64,000 nt of DNA from Euonymus europaeus (lineage: Eukaryota; Streptophyta; Magnoliopsida; Celastrales; Celastraceae): contig OY756957.1 in the NCBI GenBank assembly GCA_963580455.1, positions 8,003,001 through 8,067,000 of the forward strand. Direction: 5' to 3'. The position numbers and the translations under genes are program-made. The notes below the pieces were generated by a model. It made no database searches. It had not been told where the DNA came from and saw nothing but the letters and a program-made list of their open reading frames with translations. This document shows positions 46,497 to 57,705 of this stretch, one piece after another; position 1 is the stretch's first letter, and each line of letters opens with the position of its first letter.

Positions 46497-46950
46497 CTAG
46501 TTCTCTAGCAACGTGGTCACCTCTCGACACATATAAATCATCGAAACATTTGGAATCCGAACCCAAAATGGAATCCTGGAGAAATCTGTTGCTTGTAAAG
46601 AAAGCGTAGATTCCATCTTGGAGAATGACAACAGAGCCTGATCAAAAGTCCACGGTTGCCTCCGCAGAACAGCAGCATAATCTTTTTTCCTGAGCAAAAG
46701 TGCAGACGAAATGCGATCCTTGTACGAATTGTATTGCCAAAGAACCTGACGGCTGCCACAATTGAATCATCAAATCCTTAAAAGCTTGTTTGTTATATAG
46801 TTGACTGGTATGAATCCTCCCTAACAGACCTAAACGACCCCCCCCTCCATAGATTTGTCAGTAGCTTCCTCATAAACCTCAACGACTTGAGATTCATCAA
46901 TCAGGTTAAGAGATAGAGCCCTCCATTGCTCCTCAATTTCCTCCATAATC
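46497..46950 (-). pseudogene. LINE DUF4283-like N-terminal domain, frameshifted
   Basis: Beginning near 46945 (MEEIEEQWRALSLN) and running through LLGRIHTSQLYNKQAFKDLM with later frame changes to SKMESTLSLQATDFSRIPFWVRI and VTTLLEN. The WVRI block is typical of DUF4283 domains in plant LINE ORF1 proteins. A TAG separates it from the next open frame. Confidence 0.75.
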
Positions 46951-47069
46951 ATCACAAAAGTCAAGATTCGCCGCTATAGATGAACCACACAAGAGACAAC
47001 ATGCAGACCCTAAGGGGACATGTAAACTCTAGAAAGGGACACACATGTGAACTTACTTGTGTAGCTTTT

Positions 47070-47509
47070 GGTCTAAAGTGTTCGTAGTAGGCGTTGAGGT
47101 GGCACCTAATCAAAGGTGCATGAAGGCTCCACAACACAACAACCATCAAATCAATGAATGCTTATCGAAAAAAATATAAAAAAATAGAAGAATTGGGAAG
47201 GAAAGATAAAGAAGGAAAAGGGACAGGTATTCAAAGTTATCACTTGGGATAGTTGATCTCTTAGGTTCAATCACTGGGTATCACAAGGAATTGGAGCTGA
47301 AACTTCTCAGTGGAGTGGGGTGAATTACTCAGCCAATTTAGGTGTTTTTATGTGGGAATGTCTGGTGCAAGTGATCGTAGTTCGATGTTACACGTACAAG
47401 TTAATCATTTTAGCTGGAAATTGGTGATTCAAGTGAGACATGAGGCATGCTACATAATGGAGGAGATACTATAATCTTGGAATAATTGAATAATAATTTA
47501 AATAGGACC
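47070..47509. other. Intergenic, no gene seen
   Basis: No coding frame or repeat recognised between the LINE target duplication and the minisatellite. Confidence 0.5.
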
Positions 47510-48230
47510 CTAGGATGGCCCGATCCCGAACCAAGGATGACCCAGGCCCGATCCTGCACCTCACGATGACCCGTGCCATTCCCCGACCCCGAGATTATCC
47601 AAGCTAGATTCTGAACCTCGATATGACCCAAGCCCGATCCTACACCTCGAGATGAACTGCACCTCGAGATGACCTGTACCATTCTCGAACCTCGAGATGA
47701 CCTGAGTCATTCTCAGACCCCAGGATTATCCGGGCAGATTCCAGACCCAAGGATGACTCGAGCCCAATCCCAAATTCGAAATGACTCGGGCCCATTCCTG
47801 GACCCCGGTATTATCCAAGTCCAAATCCCAAACCTCGAGATGGCTAAGGCCCAATATCAAATTCGGAATGATCCGAGTCTGATTATGACCCCAGGATGAC
47901 CAGATCTAATCCCGAACTCCAAGCTGACTCTGGCCCGATCCTGAATCTTGGGATGACCCAAGCCCTATCACGAACCTCGGGATGTTCCGGGTCGGATCCC
48001 GAACCTAGATGACCCAAGCCAGATCTTTACTCTGGGATGACCCGAGCCCAATCCTAGACCTCTGTATGATTTGGGTTTGTTATAAGATATTGACATGTCC
48101 CGGACACAAGATGACTCTGGAACGATCCTGGATCTCAGCATGAAGCAAGGGCATTCGCAGGCCCTACCAATACCTTAGCACGATCCCGTACCCCGGCATG
48201 ACTCGGGCCTGTTATAGAATGCTGACTTAT
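47510..48230. repeat. Degenerate 30-bp minisatellite, about 24 units
   Basis: Units of about 29-31 bases built from GATGACCC, then (G/A)(A/G)GCCCGATCC, then (C/T)GAACCTCGG run head to tail for about 720 bases. Units are diverged from one another and some end in GATTATCC instead of GATGACCC. The stretch is much richer in G+C than its surroundings. Frames across it are artefacts of the repeat. Confidence 0.85.
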
Positions 48231-48489
48231 CTGGGACCCAATCCCAAGTGACCTTTTCGTTTGTGCACTTAAACTTAATACAAACCAATTAATAAACTTG
48301 AACTAAATACAAAAGCTTGTAAACATAAACAATTAATTTTAAGGGCATTTAAGTACTTCCAAATTTAAAAAACCTCATGAAACGTTTTTTTGAAACCTCC
48401 TACCAAACAAGGTTTCATGAAACCTCTTAAAACCTCACTTCCTGAAACTCCATGAAACCTCACCTCCTTTGACCTCCCCAAACGTTCTT

Positions 48490-48680
48490 CCAAACACAGC
48501 CTTAGGGTTTAATGAATTCATTTATCTTGAGGTTTAACACTTATTGTTTAGGTTACAAGATGAAAATCTAATACACGAGTTTGTTAAGATTTAGTGAATT
48601 CATCCCTCTTAGAGTTTAATACTTATTGTTTATTTTACAACATGAAAAATCGATGCATGAGCCCATGAGGGTTAGCGATT
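48490..48680 (+). repeat. About 83-bp tandem repeat, two degenerate units (MULE-family array)
   Basis: GGTTACAAGATGAAAATC at about 48550 recurs as TTTTACAACATGAAAAATC at about 48633. The accompanying blocks TTAGTGAATTCAT and CACTTATTGTTTA match the arrays at 61030-61310 and, inverted, at 34101-34370. No TIR arm is visible here. Confidence 0.7.
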
Positions 48681-50441
48681 CCATTCCGCCTAGAGTTTCT
48701 TGCCAATTATTGATTTTAGCACCATCCATGCCAGACGATCCCTCCTATAACTACACACGCCACCACCACATCGATTGTGTCAACCAGCCCGGCGTCTCTT
48801 TGTTAGTTTCTTATTAGCTTAATGTTAAAGCTTATTGTTTTCTACTTTCTCATCTATTCTCTCTCCATACATTGGTAGGGGTGTTTTTAGTAGAAAACTC
48901 AAGAACACCATAAACAGAGCAAGCCTCATTGTTAGAGGTGCGTTCTAGTCTTCCTGTCTAAGAAAAATCACCAAGAGATAGAAAACGAGAAAAAGAAAAG
49001 TGGGAAAACATTACAGAGACACAAACAGAGCTGTACATACTCATATTCATTACCCACCTATGGCACTAAAGGCAACTTTATACCAGACGCGTCCCCTGAC
49101 AGAAGTTGTACGATATTCCTTTTCCATTATTGGCTAGCTAATGTCAAACTAAACATGCAAAATAAGTTTTACGTACATGGACAAACCAATCACATATTAA
49201 GTAACTAAATTAATACTAATACATGGACAAACCAATCACATATTAAGTAACTAAATTAATACTAATAAGACGACACCGTTTAACTAATACTAATAGCCCA
49301 ATTCAGGAAGCCTGGTAATGAAAACTTGAGCCAATGTACTGTTTCAGCCCACGAATTAATCACCTTGCCATTCAAAAGTTGTGCCGCCCAAAACAGAAAT
49401 TCACTTCCTTCATTTCCAAGTTATTTGGTGAAATCGATCATAACTTACATCTTTTTGTTCTTTCCTAAATCCTCGCTTCTCTCTCCTGTACCATCCGCCA
49501 CCACCAGATCAAGCGGCAAAACCCTATGATTTGTTGTTTCTTTCTTTGTTGGAGAGTGTATGAAGATCTCGAACTGTATTGAGGGGGTGAGGTGGGTGGT
49601 GTATTTTGAGTCCAAGGCCTTTGATGAGAAGAAGATGGACGGAGTCACCTCATCAATCGCCACATGAAGTTCACTTTCTTCCCACTGAATCCTCCTTCAC
49701 ACAAGGCCTTAGAAAAGTTAAAGCTTAGGGACTAAAATCTGAATTAGTTTTTTGAGTGGAGTAAATCTTTAATAAGTCCACCATTATAGACCGCCCTGCA
49801 ATTCATCAAAATCATAAGCATGGACATGACCCCAAAGTGGATCAAAATTTCCTAACATAAAAAGGAAATAAATCCAAAAATTGATTTTCTTAGTCATTAT
49901 AATGAATTGGTGCAATTATCTATTATTCATTTTAATCAATATTGGATTCTACATTTATTATATAAAAAATCAAACCACATTAAACTATATTAAGAAAAAC
50001 ATATCTTTTAATAAAATTACATTGGAAAAATATAAATATCTATACATTAATTTTTTTTCTCATATTTTATCATAGCCAACAATATTATTGACATTCATAT
50101 TATAGGGGAACTTAAACTATACAATTATACTAAAATTAATATTAGACATCAAATCTATTGCACAAAAATTAAATTGTATATTCACTTTTATGAGTAAAAC
50201 ACGCCTCTCGCATGAACAAAACACAAATGTCTATGCGGTATCCATCCCAATCAAATCCACTGTTGTGATGCTCTCTATCTGATTGGATATCCATTCCCGG
50301 TCAAAATCCACCATTGCGATGCTCTTTCTATCTAATGGTCAATAGGGAATCCATACTGTAAATTCGCTACGACCTATCGTTCATAATCACAATCTCCTCC
50401 CCGTTATCCATCACTTGCCAAAAAAGGAGACGCGAACGAAC
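48681..50441. other. Intergenic upstream of FDC2; no gene established
   Basis: Contains the 46-bp duplication at 49175. A short + frame near 49560-49665 (CIEGVRWVVYFESKAF) looks slightly coding but has no known family. The last 120 bases before the FDC2 start are likely its promoter and leader; no distinct TATA box could be chosen. Confidence 0.4.
49175..49266. repeat. Perfect 46-bp tandem duplication
   Basis: Two identical adjacent copies start ACATGGACAAACCAATCACA at 49175 and 49221. Perfect identity points to a recent event. Confidence 0.9.
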
Positions 50442-53400
50442 ATGGACCTTCTCCTTCCCTGCAATTCCTGCATTTCACTCCACTGGAAACCGGGTTTTCA
50501 CCGGACACGTTTTGCTTTTCCATCAGAAGCCCGTACTGCGCTTAGATGCTACAGTCAAGCGACGTCTTCAGAGCTCCAAACGCCGGTGGGAGCCAAAGGC
50601 ACGTCCGGTAACTACTCTCCAGCCTCTGTTCCGACGCACAAAGTCACTGTCCACGACCGACAACGAGGTGTCGTCCACGAATTCCATGTTCCTGAGGTAG
50701 TTGAATTCCTTGGTTCTGTCAATTTTCGAATAAATTAAAACAACGAACCTGCCAAAAGAAATTGAAATTTATGATTTCACTAAACTTGCAGTGAGGTACG
50801 AACTACGGAGAGAACGGTTTTAGTTATCAAATTTTGTATTTTGATAGTTGCGTGTTTTCAAATGCAGGATCAGTATATATTGCATACTGCTGAATCTCAA
50901 AATGTCACACTTCCCTTCGCTTGCAGGCACGGTATATTGTTCTGTATTGTCTAGCTTCGTAGATAATTGAAGTTTAAAATTGTTGATTGTTTCCATTTCA
51001 TTCCTAGAGCGTTGATGTCTAACGATACTTGAACTTCGAATGTGATTATAGTGCTCGACTTTAAAAAGCCTATTGATAGAAGACGATTTGTTTGCTTTCC
51101 TGAATATTGGTCCTTTTGTGATACAGAACAGCTTCATTGGCTATTGATTTTACTTGGGCAACCAATTCTGGTTGTTAATGAACTAATTAGGCCAAAAGCC
51201 ACTCTATGAACAAGCTGGCTATTAATTTAGGAGTAGATGGTGGACCCCGTATTGGGGCTTATCCACTAACTGAAGTTCTGCTGAATAGGTAGTCTAGAGG
51301 CTAGAAATCTGTAATTGAAAAGGGATGAATAGAAAATGTGATTACAGATTATTTTTATTGACGGTTCTTCAAATGAACATGATGCAATGTTCCGTCTTTT
51401 ATGATTAAAGATTACTTTTATTAACGGTTCTTCAAATGAACATGATCCTATGCTCCATCTTTTTCAGTAATCTATGATTGATTTGGATGTTTGTGCCCTA
51501 AAATCAGTGCTACGTCATAAATGTAATAAGCCACATTAGCACTTGCTAGTTTCCTTCATGTTGTGCATGGGCAAATATGGTCTGGTATTGTAATAGAGTA
51601 ATGATATTATTGCTGTTGCACGAGGTATATGCTTAACCATTTCTATGCATTTGGCATATTGATGCTTTTCAAGTCAATTCATATGTTGAAATTTGAACTC
51701 GTTTTATTCGCATTAGGTCCCACCATATATATGTTCCGAAGGTTTGCTGTCAAATGAGATATGAGATATATGGACTCTAAGGTTGTGCTTGGCATGAGGG
51801 TTGGAAGGAGTTTATCAGAGTGAACCCTTGCTTGATAGACAAATGTGTTGGGAGGGGTTGGTTAAAAAATTTAGGTTTGTTATGAGAGTTTTTGTAACTT
51901 CATATTTGATACAAACTCTACCACCTCTGAACCCTCATTTTCAGGGGTTTGGAAAGAGAACCCCTCCCAACCCCTCCAAACACGTCGAGGTGTTCGCTCC
52001 AAGCAAGGGTTCAGAGGGGTTCTGTCCTAACCAATGTGCCAAGTAGGGGCCTAAAGGACCACCACCTTAAATGGGTGTAAAATTCTACTGGGTTTTATGC
52101 CTGAGTGCCTGGGCATAGGTCAGGAACTCCATCCATTTAAATGGCTTAATAGACTTAAAGCTCATTTTTTGGGGCATTAAAAGAATTGAACATGTAATTT
52201 CACATCCAAAATTGCCTTATTAAACATGGTTGAAGCAGGCAATTTAAGACTTCACTCTCTAAGTTTCTTTCGTATGAATTCTTCCCAGAGTCTTTATTTG
52301 CTGTTTCAATTACGTAAAATTTGTTTTGCAATTTGCTACCAGACAGACTTACCATGTGACTTAATATTAACTAAATCCACCACTTCCTGTGCAGAACAGG
52401 AAATGCTGACTTTAATTGAGTCGGTTGATTGTGGGATATTAACTTCAGTGGATCAGTTCATTATAAGATAGATAGCTTAAAGTTCATTTCTTAATCCTTC
52501 TGGTTATCAACTCTACTGAATTAATGAAGCCTCTTTGTAAAACCTTCTTGGTCTCAACCGTTATGTGAAATAGATTCTTGATTATGTCCCCCCTCAATGG
52601 AACTCTGCAAAAATTCTAAAATAAACGTTGCTTTAATATTGGAATGTGGATGTATGTGTAACCTTTTGTACTTGGCACTTGGCAGGTTGTTGTACTAGCT
52701 GCGCTGTACGTGTGAAATCTGGGCAAATTAGGCAGCCTGAAGCACTAGGGATATCTGCTGAATTGAAATCAAAGGCATGTACTTTTTGTCCTCAATGAAG
52801 TTTTCTAGATGCAACTTAGTCTCTGCTTGCGTTGTTTATTAATACACCATGCATAAAAGAGACTTTGGAAAGTTAATTAGTACTGCTTTTGCAATATCGT
52901 TTTTCAAGATACCTGCATATGTTATTTGGCTTTCCTTGATGTTAAATTTGCAGGTTTTGACCTTTTTTTTTTTTTAACTCTTATCACTCCTTGAAAATTT
53001 GGAAATTTGTGTGTATTTTGGTTTGCAATGCAGGGGTATGCACTTCTTTGTGTTGGATTTCCATCATCGGATCTGGAAGTTGAAACTCAAGATGAGGATG
53101 AGGTGAACTTCCAAATTTTGGACACCTGTTTTGCTGTGAGGATGTGATTGTTACATAACTTTGTCTTGATTAAAATCATCTCTAGAACCCTACTGCTAGT
53201 TTATTTCAGTGCATATGTGCAGGTGTATTCGTTCCCCACAATAGAGATCAAATTATATAAATACTTGAACTTCCTATTATATGGGTTATTAAACTCTAAA
53301 TTTTTTGTATTTCCAGGTGTATTGGCTTCAATTTGGAAGATATTTTGCACGAGGACCCATCGTAAGTTCTTAAATTTTTTAAATAACTTTGAAAACACTC

Positions 53401-53588
53401 AGCAACCCTAACGCATGCAGTCAAGAAGGTTTGTCAGTGTAGAAAAGAAAAGATTGACAACTTTCTTGGGAAAAATTGAAGCCGACTAACATTACTTGTC
53501 CAATTTAGAATTATTGAACTCCTAAGTGTTTTTGCTTTTGTAGGAAAGGGATGACTACGCCTTGGAGCTTGCCATGGGTGATGAATAA
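50442..53588 (+). CDS. FDC2: Ferredoxin C2, chloroplastic; six exons
   Basis: A plastid [2Fe-2S] ferredoxin of the FdC2 type, a ferredoxin with a C-terminal extension. Exons 50442-50696, 50868-50931, 52686-52774, 53034-53102, 53317-53361 and 53544-53588 join in frame to 188 residues. Roughly the first 60 residues are Ser/Arg-rich and fit a plastid transit peptide. The fold starts at HKVTVHDRQRGVVHEF; the cluster Cys lie in CRHGCCTSC plus ALLC (C-x4-C-x2-C-x29-C). FPSSDLEVETQDEDEVY and GRYFARGPIERDDY give the extended C-terminus that distinguishes FdC2. The ATG at 50442 is the first in frame. Intron 3 begins with GC (AAAG then GCATGT). Intron 2 (1754 bases) holds a MITE-like repeat. Known FdC2 mutants have photosynthetic defects; nothing here suggests loss of function. 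Confidence 0.95.
51346..51465. repeat. 63-bp tandem duplication in FDC2 intron 2
   Basis: GGTTCTTCAAATGAACATGA occurs in both units, starting from AGATTA at 51346 and 51409. The copies differ at several sites. Intronic only. Confidence 0.75.
51788..52043. mobile_element. MITE-like foldback element in FDC2 intron 2
   Basis: The left end CTTGGCATGAGGGTTGG and the inverse right end CTTGGCACATTGGTTAG begin a roughly 75-base inverted repeat. It includes GAACCCTTGCTTG and GGGAGGGGTTGG or their variants in both arms. Length is 256 bases. No target duplication could be settled, so the superfamily is not assigned. Confidence 0.65.
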
Positions 53589-53935
53589 ACGACATGAATA
53601 TTATCTAGCAAGACTGAGGACCATCTGGCAAAGCCTGTGGATTGTATTTCTTTTCCTATTTCTGTTAGCTTCCTTCCATTTTAACTTCCCTGAGTTCCCG
53701 CCTACCATTTTCTCCTGTGTATGAATTTTTTTTTTTAGCAACATCTGTGTATGATAATTATTACTTCAACACTTTATGGTAATGCAAGGATGGTCCCTGG
53801 ATAGGTTCTTCTGCTATGATCTCCAACGAACCTAGAAGGATGGTCTGATCTGTTTTTGGTTGTAATACTCGTCTCTATATTGAGTGAAGTGCCTTTTCAC
53901 TCGCATAAAATACAGTAGTGATAAATTGCTCAAAG
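53589..53935. other. FDC2 3' flank, no gene seen
   Basis: Likely 3' untranslated region followed by intergenic DNA. No clear AATAAA is present close to the stop. Confidence 0.4.
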
Positions 53936-54157
53936 CTAAACAGTTTATATTATTTCATTCTATTGTAATATTGTATTTCATTGTAAAACTTACTATAAAA
54001 TATGATATTACAATGAAATATGATATTCCGTTGTAATTGTACAATGAAATATCATATTACAATGAAATATTAACAATTTACAATGAAATATGATATTTAT
54101 TACAAATTTACAATGAAATACGATATTATAATGGAATGGACTCTATGGATTGTTTAG
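53936..54157. mobile_element. MITE-like element with internal tandem palindromic units
   Basis: The left end CTAAACAGTTTATATT and the inverse right end CTAAACAATCCATAG start arms of about 50 bases, both containing GTATTTCATTGTAA. The middle is a run of about six ACAATGAAATATGATAT units, some inverted. Length is about 222 bases. It lies about 350 bases downstream of FDC2. No target duplication was found. Confidence 0.6.
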
Positions 54158-55138
54158 GGTTGAGTAACATTTTTCTTATAACCCAAGAGAGGACACAAAA
54201 TTGACCTCAACATTATCTCGATACAAATTAAGTCAGCAAACATGGAAACAACCATAATCCACAATCTCATGCATGTCCAAACAAAAACAGCTAACTTAGG
54301 AGCTTCAAACAAAAATTACAAAAACAATTAAGTTAGGAGTTTCAAACAAAATAGTTATGTCCAAACAAAAACAAAAACAGGTAACTTTGAAACTCCAAAC
54401 AAAAATGGTTAACAGATGTTCATAAGACATTCCACATAAATTCACAACATAGCGATGTAACTCTTAACATATACTCATCTCTTCTCAATTGGCAAACTAA
54501 AGAAGATTGACAACAATGTCTTATCTAGAGATGGCAACGGATCATATATCCTTCCAATTAAAAACAAAAAAAACAAAAATGTTACCATTTAATGTATCAT
54601 ATATCAAAATTGTTCCAGAACCGTTTAAAAAATTATTTAGATTTTCAAAACTGGAACAGTTCTATAATCGTTTACCGCCGGGTGTTTACTATTTAACTTT
54701 TTCAATTTATTTCATAATTGGTTGGACAACCGTTTCCAAACATGCAAATCTTAACGAAAAATCTGAATCGTGCATTAAAAATATATTAAAAAATAGAATC
54801 AATAATATATTTTTTTATAAGTCCAAGATATTCTTATTAATAATGAAAGATATTCAATAATATAAATAGATAGAAATAGAAAGAACCCAACATGGTAATA
54901 CCATAGCACTACTTAGACATCAACAACCCAACAAAAATAGTTTTAAAAGAAAATATGAAAACCCATCAACATTTAATCCCCTATCCAAAGTCCAAACTAC
55001 AAAAGATTATGGAATAATATGTTGGGTTTCTCCTTAAAAAAAGACTATCATTCTATTGTGTTGTTTTATTTAGTATGAATTATCATATTATAATTTAGCA
55101 TTATAGTAGTGTACCTTTATATAGTATGATTTATAATT
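54158..55138. other. Intergenic, no gene seen
   Basis: AT-rich DNA with a repeated AAACAAAAAC-type motif at 54280-54410. A 117-codon + frame at 54507-54860 has no known domain and a low-complexity, Phe/Lys/Ile-rich composition. Confidence 0.5.
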
Positions 55139-55143
55139 CATAT

Positions 55144-55337
55144 TGTTAAATATTGTAAGGGTATTCTGGTCTTTGTAGTAACTAAGGGTATTTTAGTCTT
55201 TGTGCTAACTTGTCTCTAGGGTATTATTGTTGTACTTAACTGTTAGGAAAGGAATCTGAAGTGTAGGTTTTTTCTCTTCTGTCGTCTCTTCTACTGTTGT
55301 TCCTCTCTTCTCTATTATCAACTATTCCCTGCTGACT
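55144..55337 (+). repeat. 5' LTR of plus-strand copia element
   Basis: Starts TGTTAAATATTG and ends CTGCTGACT. It does not end in the usual CA, but the 5-bp target duplication and the primer site fix the borders. Confidence 0.95.
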
Positions 55338-55349
55338 TGGTATCGGAGC
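55338..55349 (+). other. Primer-binding site, initiator-Met tRNA type
   Basis: TGGTATCGGAGC matches the copia consensus TGGTATCAGAGC with one change and begins at the base after the LTR. Confidence 0.85.
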
Positions 55350-55681
55350 ACCGCATCCACGCTTCTTCCGCCAACGTTGGTCCCCATGCAAGGTCCCTGA
55401 GTCGTTGATGTCCTCTGCGACAATGACGCGCCTCACCCGTGCTTGGTTCTACCGGCGTTTCGATCTCATTTCTGGCTGTGGCAAGTCTGGGTTCACTGCT
55501 GTTTTTTTCCTGTTCTGGGTTCATTGCTGCAGCTCTTACTCTTATTTGATGCTCGATTACACGCTGGGTTTGTTTCTAGTTGTTTGGCTTTTGGCTTTGT
55601 TTGAATCTTGCTCAGTTCTTCTCTCTGGTTCCATTGTTTGGTTGCTCTTTGTGCTGGGTTAATTTATTCTGGTCTGACAAC

Positions 55682-56545
55682 ATGTCTAGTGGTTCTACTG
55701 AATCTGGAAATAATGCTTCTGCTACTCTTTCTGAGAATAATTCTTCTAGGGTAATTGGCTCTCGTGATGATGAACTTCCTCGGTCTATAACTTCCAAGAA
55801 ACTCAATGGTTTTAATTACATGTCTTGGGCTCATGCCATTAAAGTTCATCTTTATGGCAGAAAGAAATTGAAATATATTACTGATGATCCTCCACCTAAG
55901 GGGGATCATACTCTTGCTGATTGGGAAAGTGAAGATTCACTTATTATGGGTTGGTTGTGACATAGTATGGAACCAAATATCATCTCTACTGTGGAGTTTG
56001 CTGAGACTTCAAAGCAAATTTGGGATACTCTAGCTAGTGCTCACTCTCAGCATTCCAATGTTTCTCGGGTCTATGAGCTGTATGAGAAGATTTTCTCTAC
56101 TAAACAAAATGGTGCTACTCTGACAGATCATTATAGTAAGCTTAAAAGCTTGTGGGACCAGCTCTTGCAACATCGTCCCTTTACTCCCGATATCATTGAA
56201 CAAAAGCGCTATTGCGAGGAATTTATGCTTGCTTCTCTTCTTGCTAGTTTGGACTCTGATTTCAGAGGTTTCAAATATCAAATTTTGGCTAGTGAGAGTC
56301 TTCCTACTACTGCCAATGCTTACTCTAGATTATTGCGCTCGTCTTTGGGCCAAATTCCTATTGGTCAAGCTCCAGTTGATGCTGCAATCATGTTATCTAC
56401 TCAGAACCAGCGTGGTGGTTCTTCTCGTGGTCACTTCTCTCGTGGCCGTGGTAGTCCTCGGGGCCGAGGGGGCGTTCCCAAGGTCGTGGCGATAAACATT
56501 GCACTCATTGTGCTGGAACCAATCATACTGAACCCTATTGTTGGA
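55682..56545 (+). pseudogene. Copia gag with premature stop and frame change
   Basis: Starts at 55682 (MSSGSTESGNN) with the LNGFNYMSWAHAIKVHL block of copia gag. A TGA at 55958-55960 interrupts it, and the same frame resumes with MEPNIISTVEFAETSKQIWD and runs through a Gly/Arg/Ser-rich basic stretch. At the G-run 56468-56472 the frame changes, and the CCHC zinc knuckle (CTHCAGTNHTEPYC, 56500-56541) is read in the frame of pol. Confidence 0.9.
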
Positions 56546-57705
56546 TTAAATATGGCAAACCTGATCATGTGAATCGAGCTACTGAATCATCTTCTTCGGT
56601 CCATTCTCCTGGTATAGAGATGTCCACTACTGTTTCTCATCCTGACACTCAAGACAAGATTGCTGCTCAGCTCAGTGACTTACTTCAGACATTACGTGCT
56701 TCCACCTCCACCCCTTCCACTGTTACTCTTGCCAAATCAGGTAGTGTTGCATGTTCTGTTCATAATCCTTTATGTATAATTGATTCTGGTGCAAGCACCC
56801 ACATGTCTGGTAATTCTTCATTTGTCACTAACTTAAATTCCATTGATCATCGTGTCGTTCTAGCAGATTGTTCCTCTCGACCAGTTTCTGGTAAAGGGAC
56901 ACTAAATCCTCATTCTTTATTCTCTCTTCCACACAGTCTTTATCTTAAACACTTTCCTTTCAATCTCTTATCAGTTAGTCAAATGACTCGTACTCTCAAT
57001 TGTTCAATCATATTTACTCCCAATTCGTGTGTTTTTCAGGATCTTCGGAGCAAGAAGACGATTGGTTTGGGACATGAACATGATGGACTATACTATTTGG
57101 ATCCTTTGAATACCATTCCTTCCACTCCTGCCTTACACATTTCACTTACTCCTCTCCAGTGGCATTATCGTTTGGGTCATCCATCTGTCCAAAAGTTAAA
57201 GCTGGCTCTTCCTGCTCTGGGTTCTGTTTCAAGTCTTGATTGTGAAGCTTGTCAATTAGGAAAACATTATCGTAGTTCTTTTTCTAGTCGTCATGGTCCT
57301 CGTGAGTCTGATTGTTTTGCGTTGGTTCATACCGACATTTGGGGCCCTGCCCATGTTTCTAGTGTATCTGGTCATTTGTATTTTGTCATATTTGTTGATG
57401 ATCACTCTCGTATGACTTGGTTATTTTTAATGAAACATCGTTCTGAATTACCATCTATTCTAGTTCGTTTTTATAATGAAGTTTTTACCCAGTTTGAGAA
57501 ACACATCAAAGTTCTTCGCTGGGACAATGCCCTTGAGTATATTCAAACATCTGTGTCTAAATTCTGCATTGATAAGGGTATTATTCATCAAACTAGTTGT
57601 GCCCATACCTCACAACAAAATGGGGTTGCGGAGCGCAAACATCGTCATTTGTTAGATGTTGCACGATCTATTATGTTTCATATGCATGTCCCTAAACATT
57701 TTTAG
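56546..57705 (+). pseudogene. Copia protease and integrase, ended by a stop
   Basis: Open from the zinc knuckle to TAG at 57703-57705. The protease motif is CIIDSGASTHMSG. The integrase has the zinc-binding YRLGHPSVQKL and CEACQLGKHYRSSF, the first Asp in HTDIWGPAHV, the second in RWDNALEYI (with the Glu later), then HTSQQNGVAERKHRHLLDVA. The TAG falls just before the usual GDAVLTA block, which is found intact in the same frame directly after it. Confidence 0.92.

Larger units (their letters stand above)
45076..47052 (-). mobile_element. LINE deletion derivative with 13-17-bp target duplication
   Basis: TTACTTGTGTAGCTTTT occurs at 45059-45075 and 47053-47069, directly flanking the element. 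On the minus strand the element ends in an A-run next to the first copy, as expected of target-primed reverse transcription. The coding order on the minus strand is a DUF4283-like N-terminus (about 46500-46950), then directly the reverse-transcriptase zinc-binding domain and an RNase H domain. The endonuclease and the reverse transcriptase itself are missing, so about 3 kb or more of a typical LINE has been lost between flawless flanks. An AATAAA lies near the 3' end. Confidence 0.88.

Noticed and set aside
47410..47899. Frames across the minisatellite
   Set aside because: They exist only because the 30-bp unit is a multiple of three and lacks stops in some frames.
54507..54860. 117-codon + frame
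   Set aside because: Low-complexity, AT-driven composition, no domain, and no codon pattern like the real genes here.
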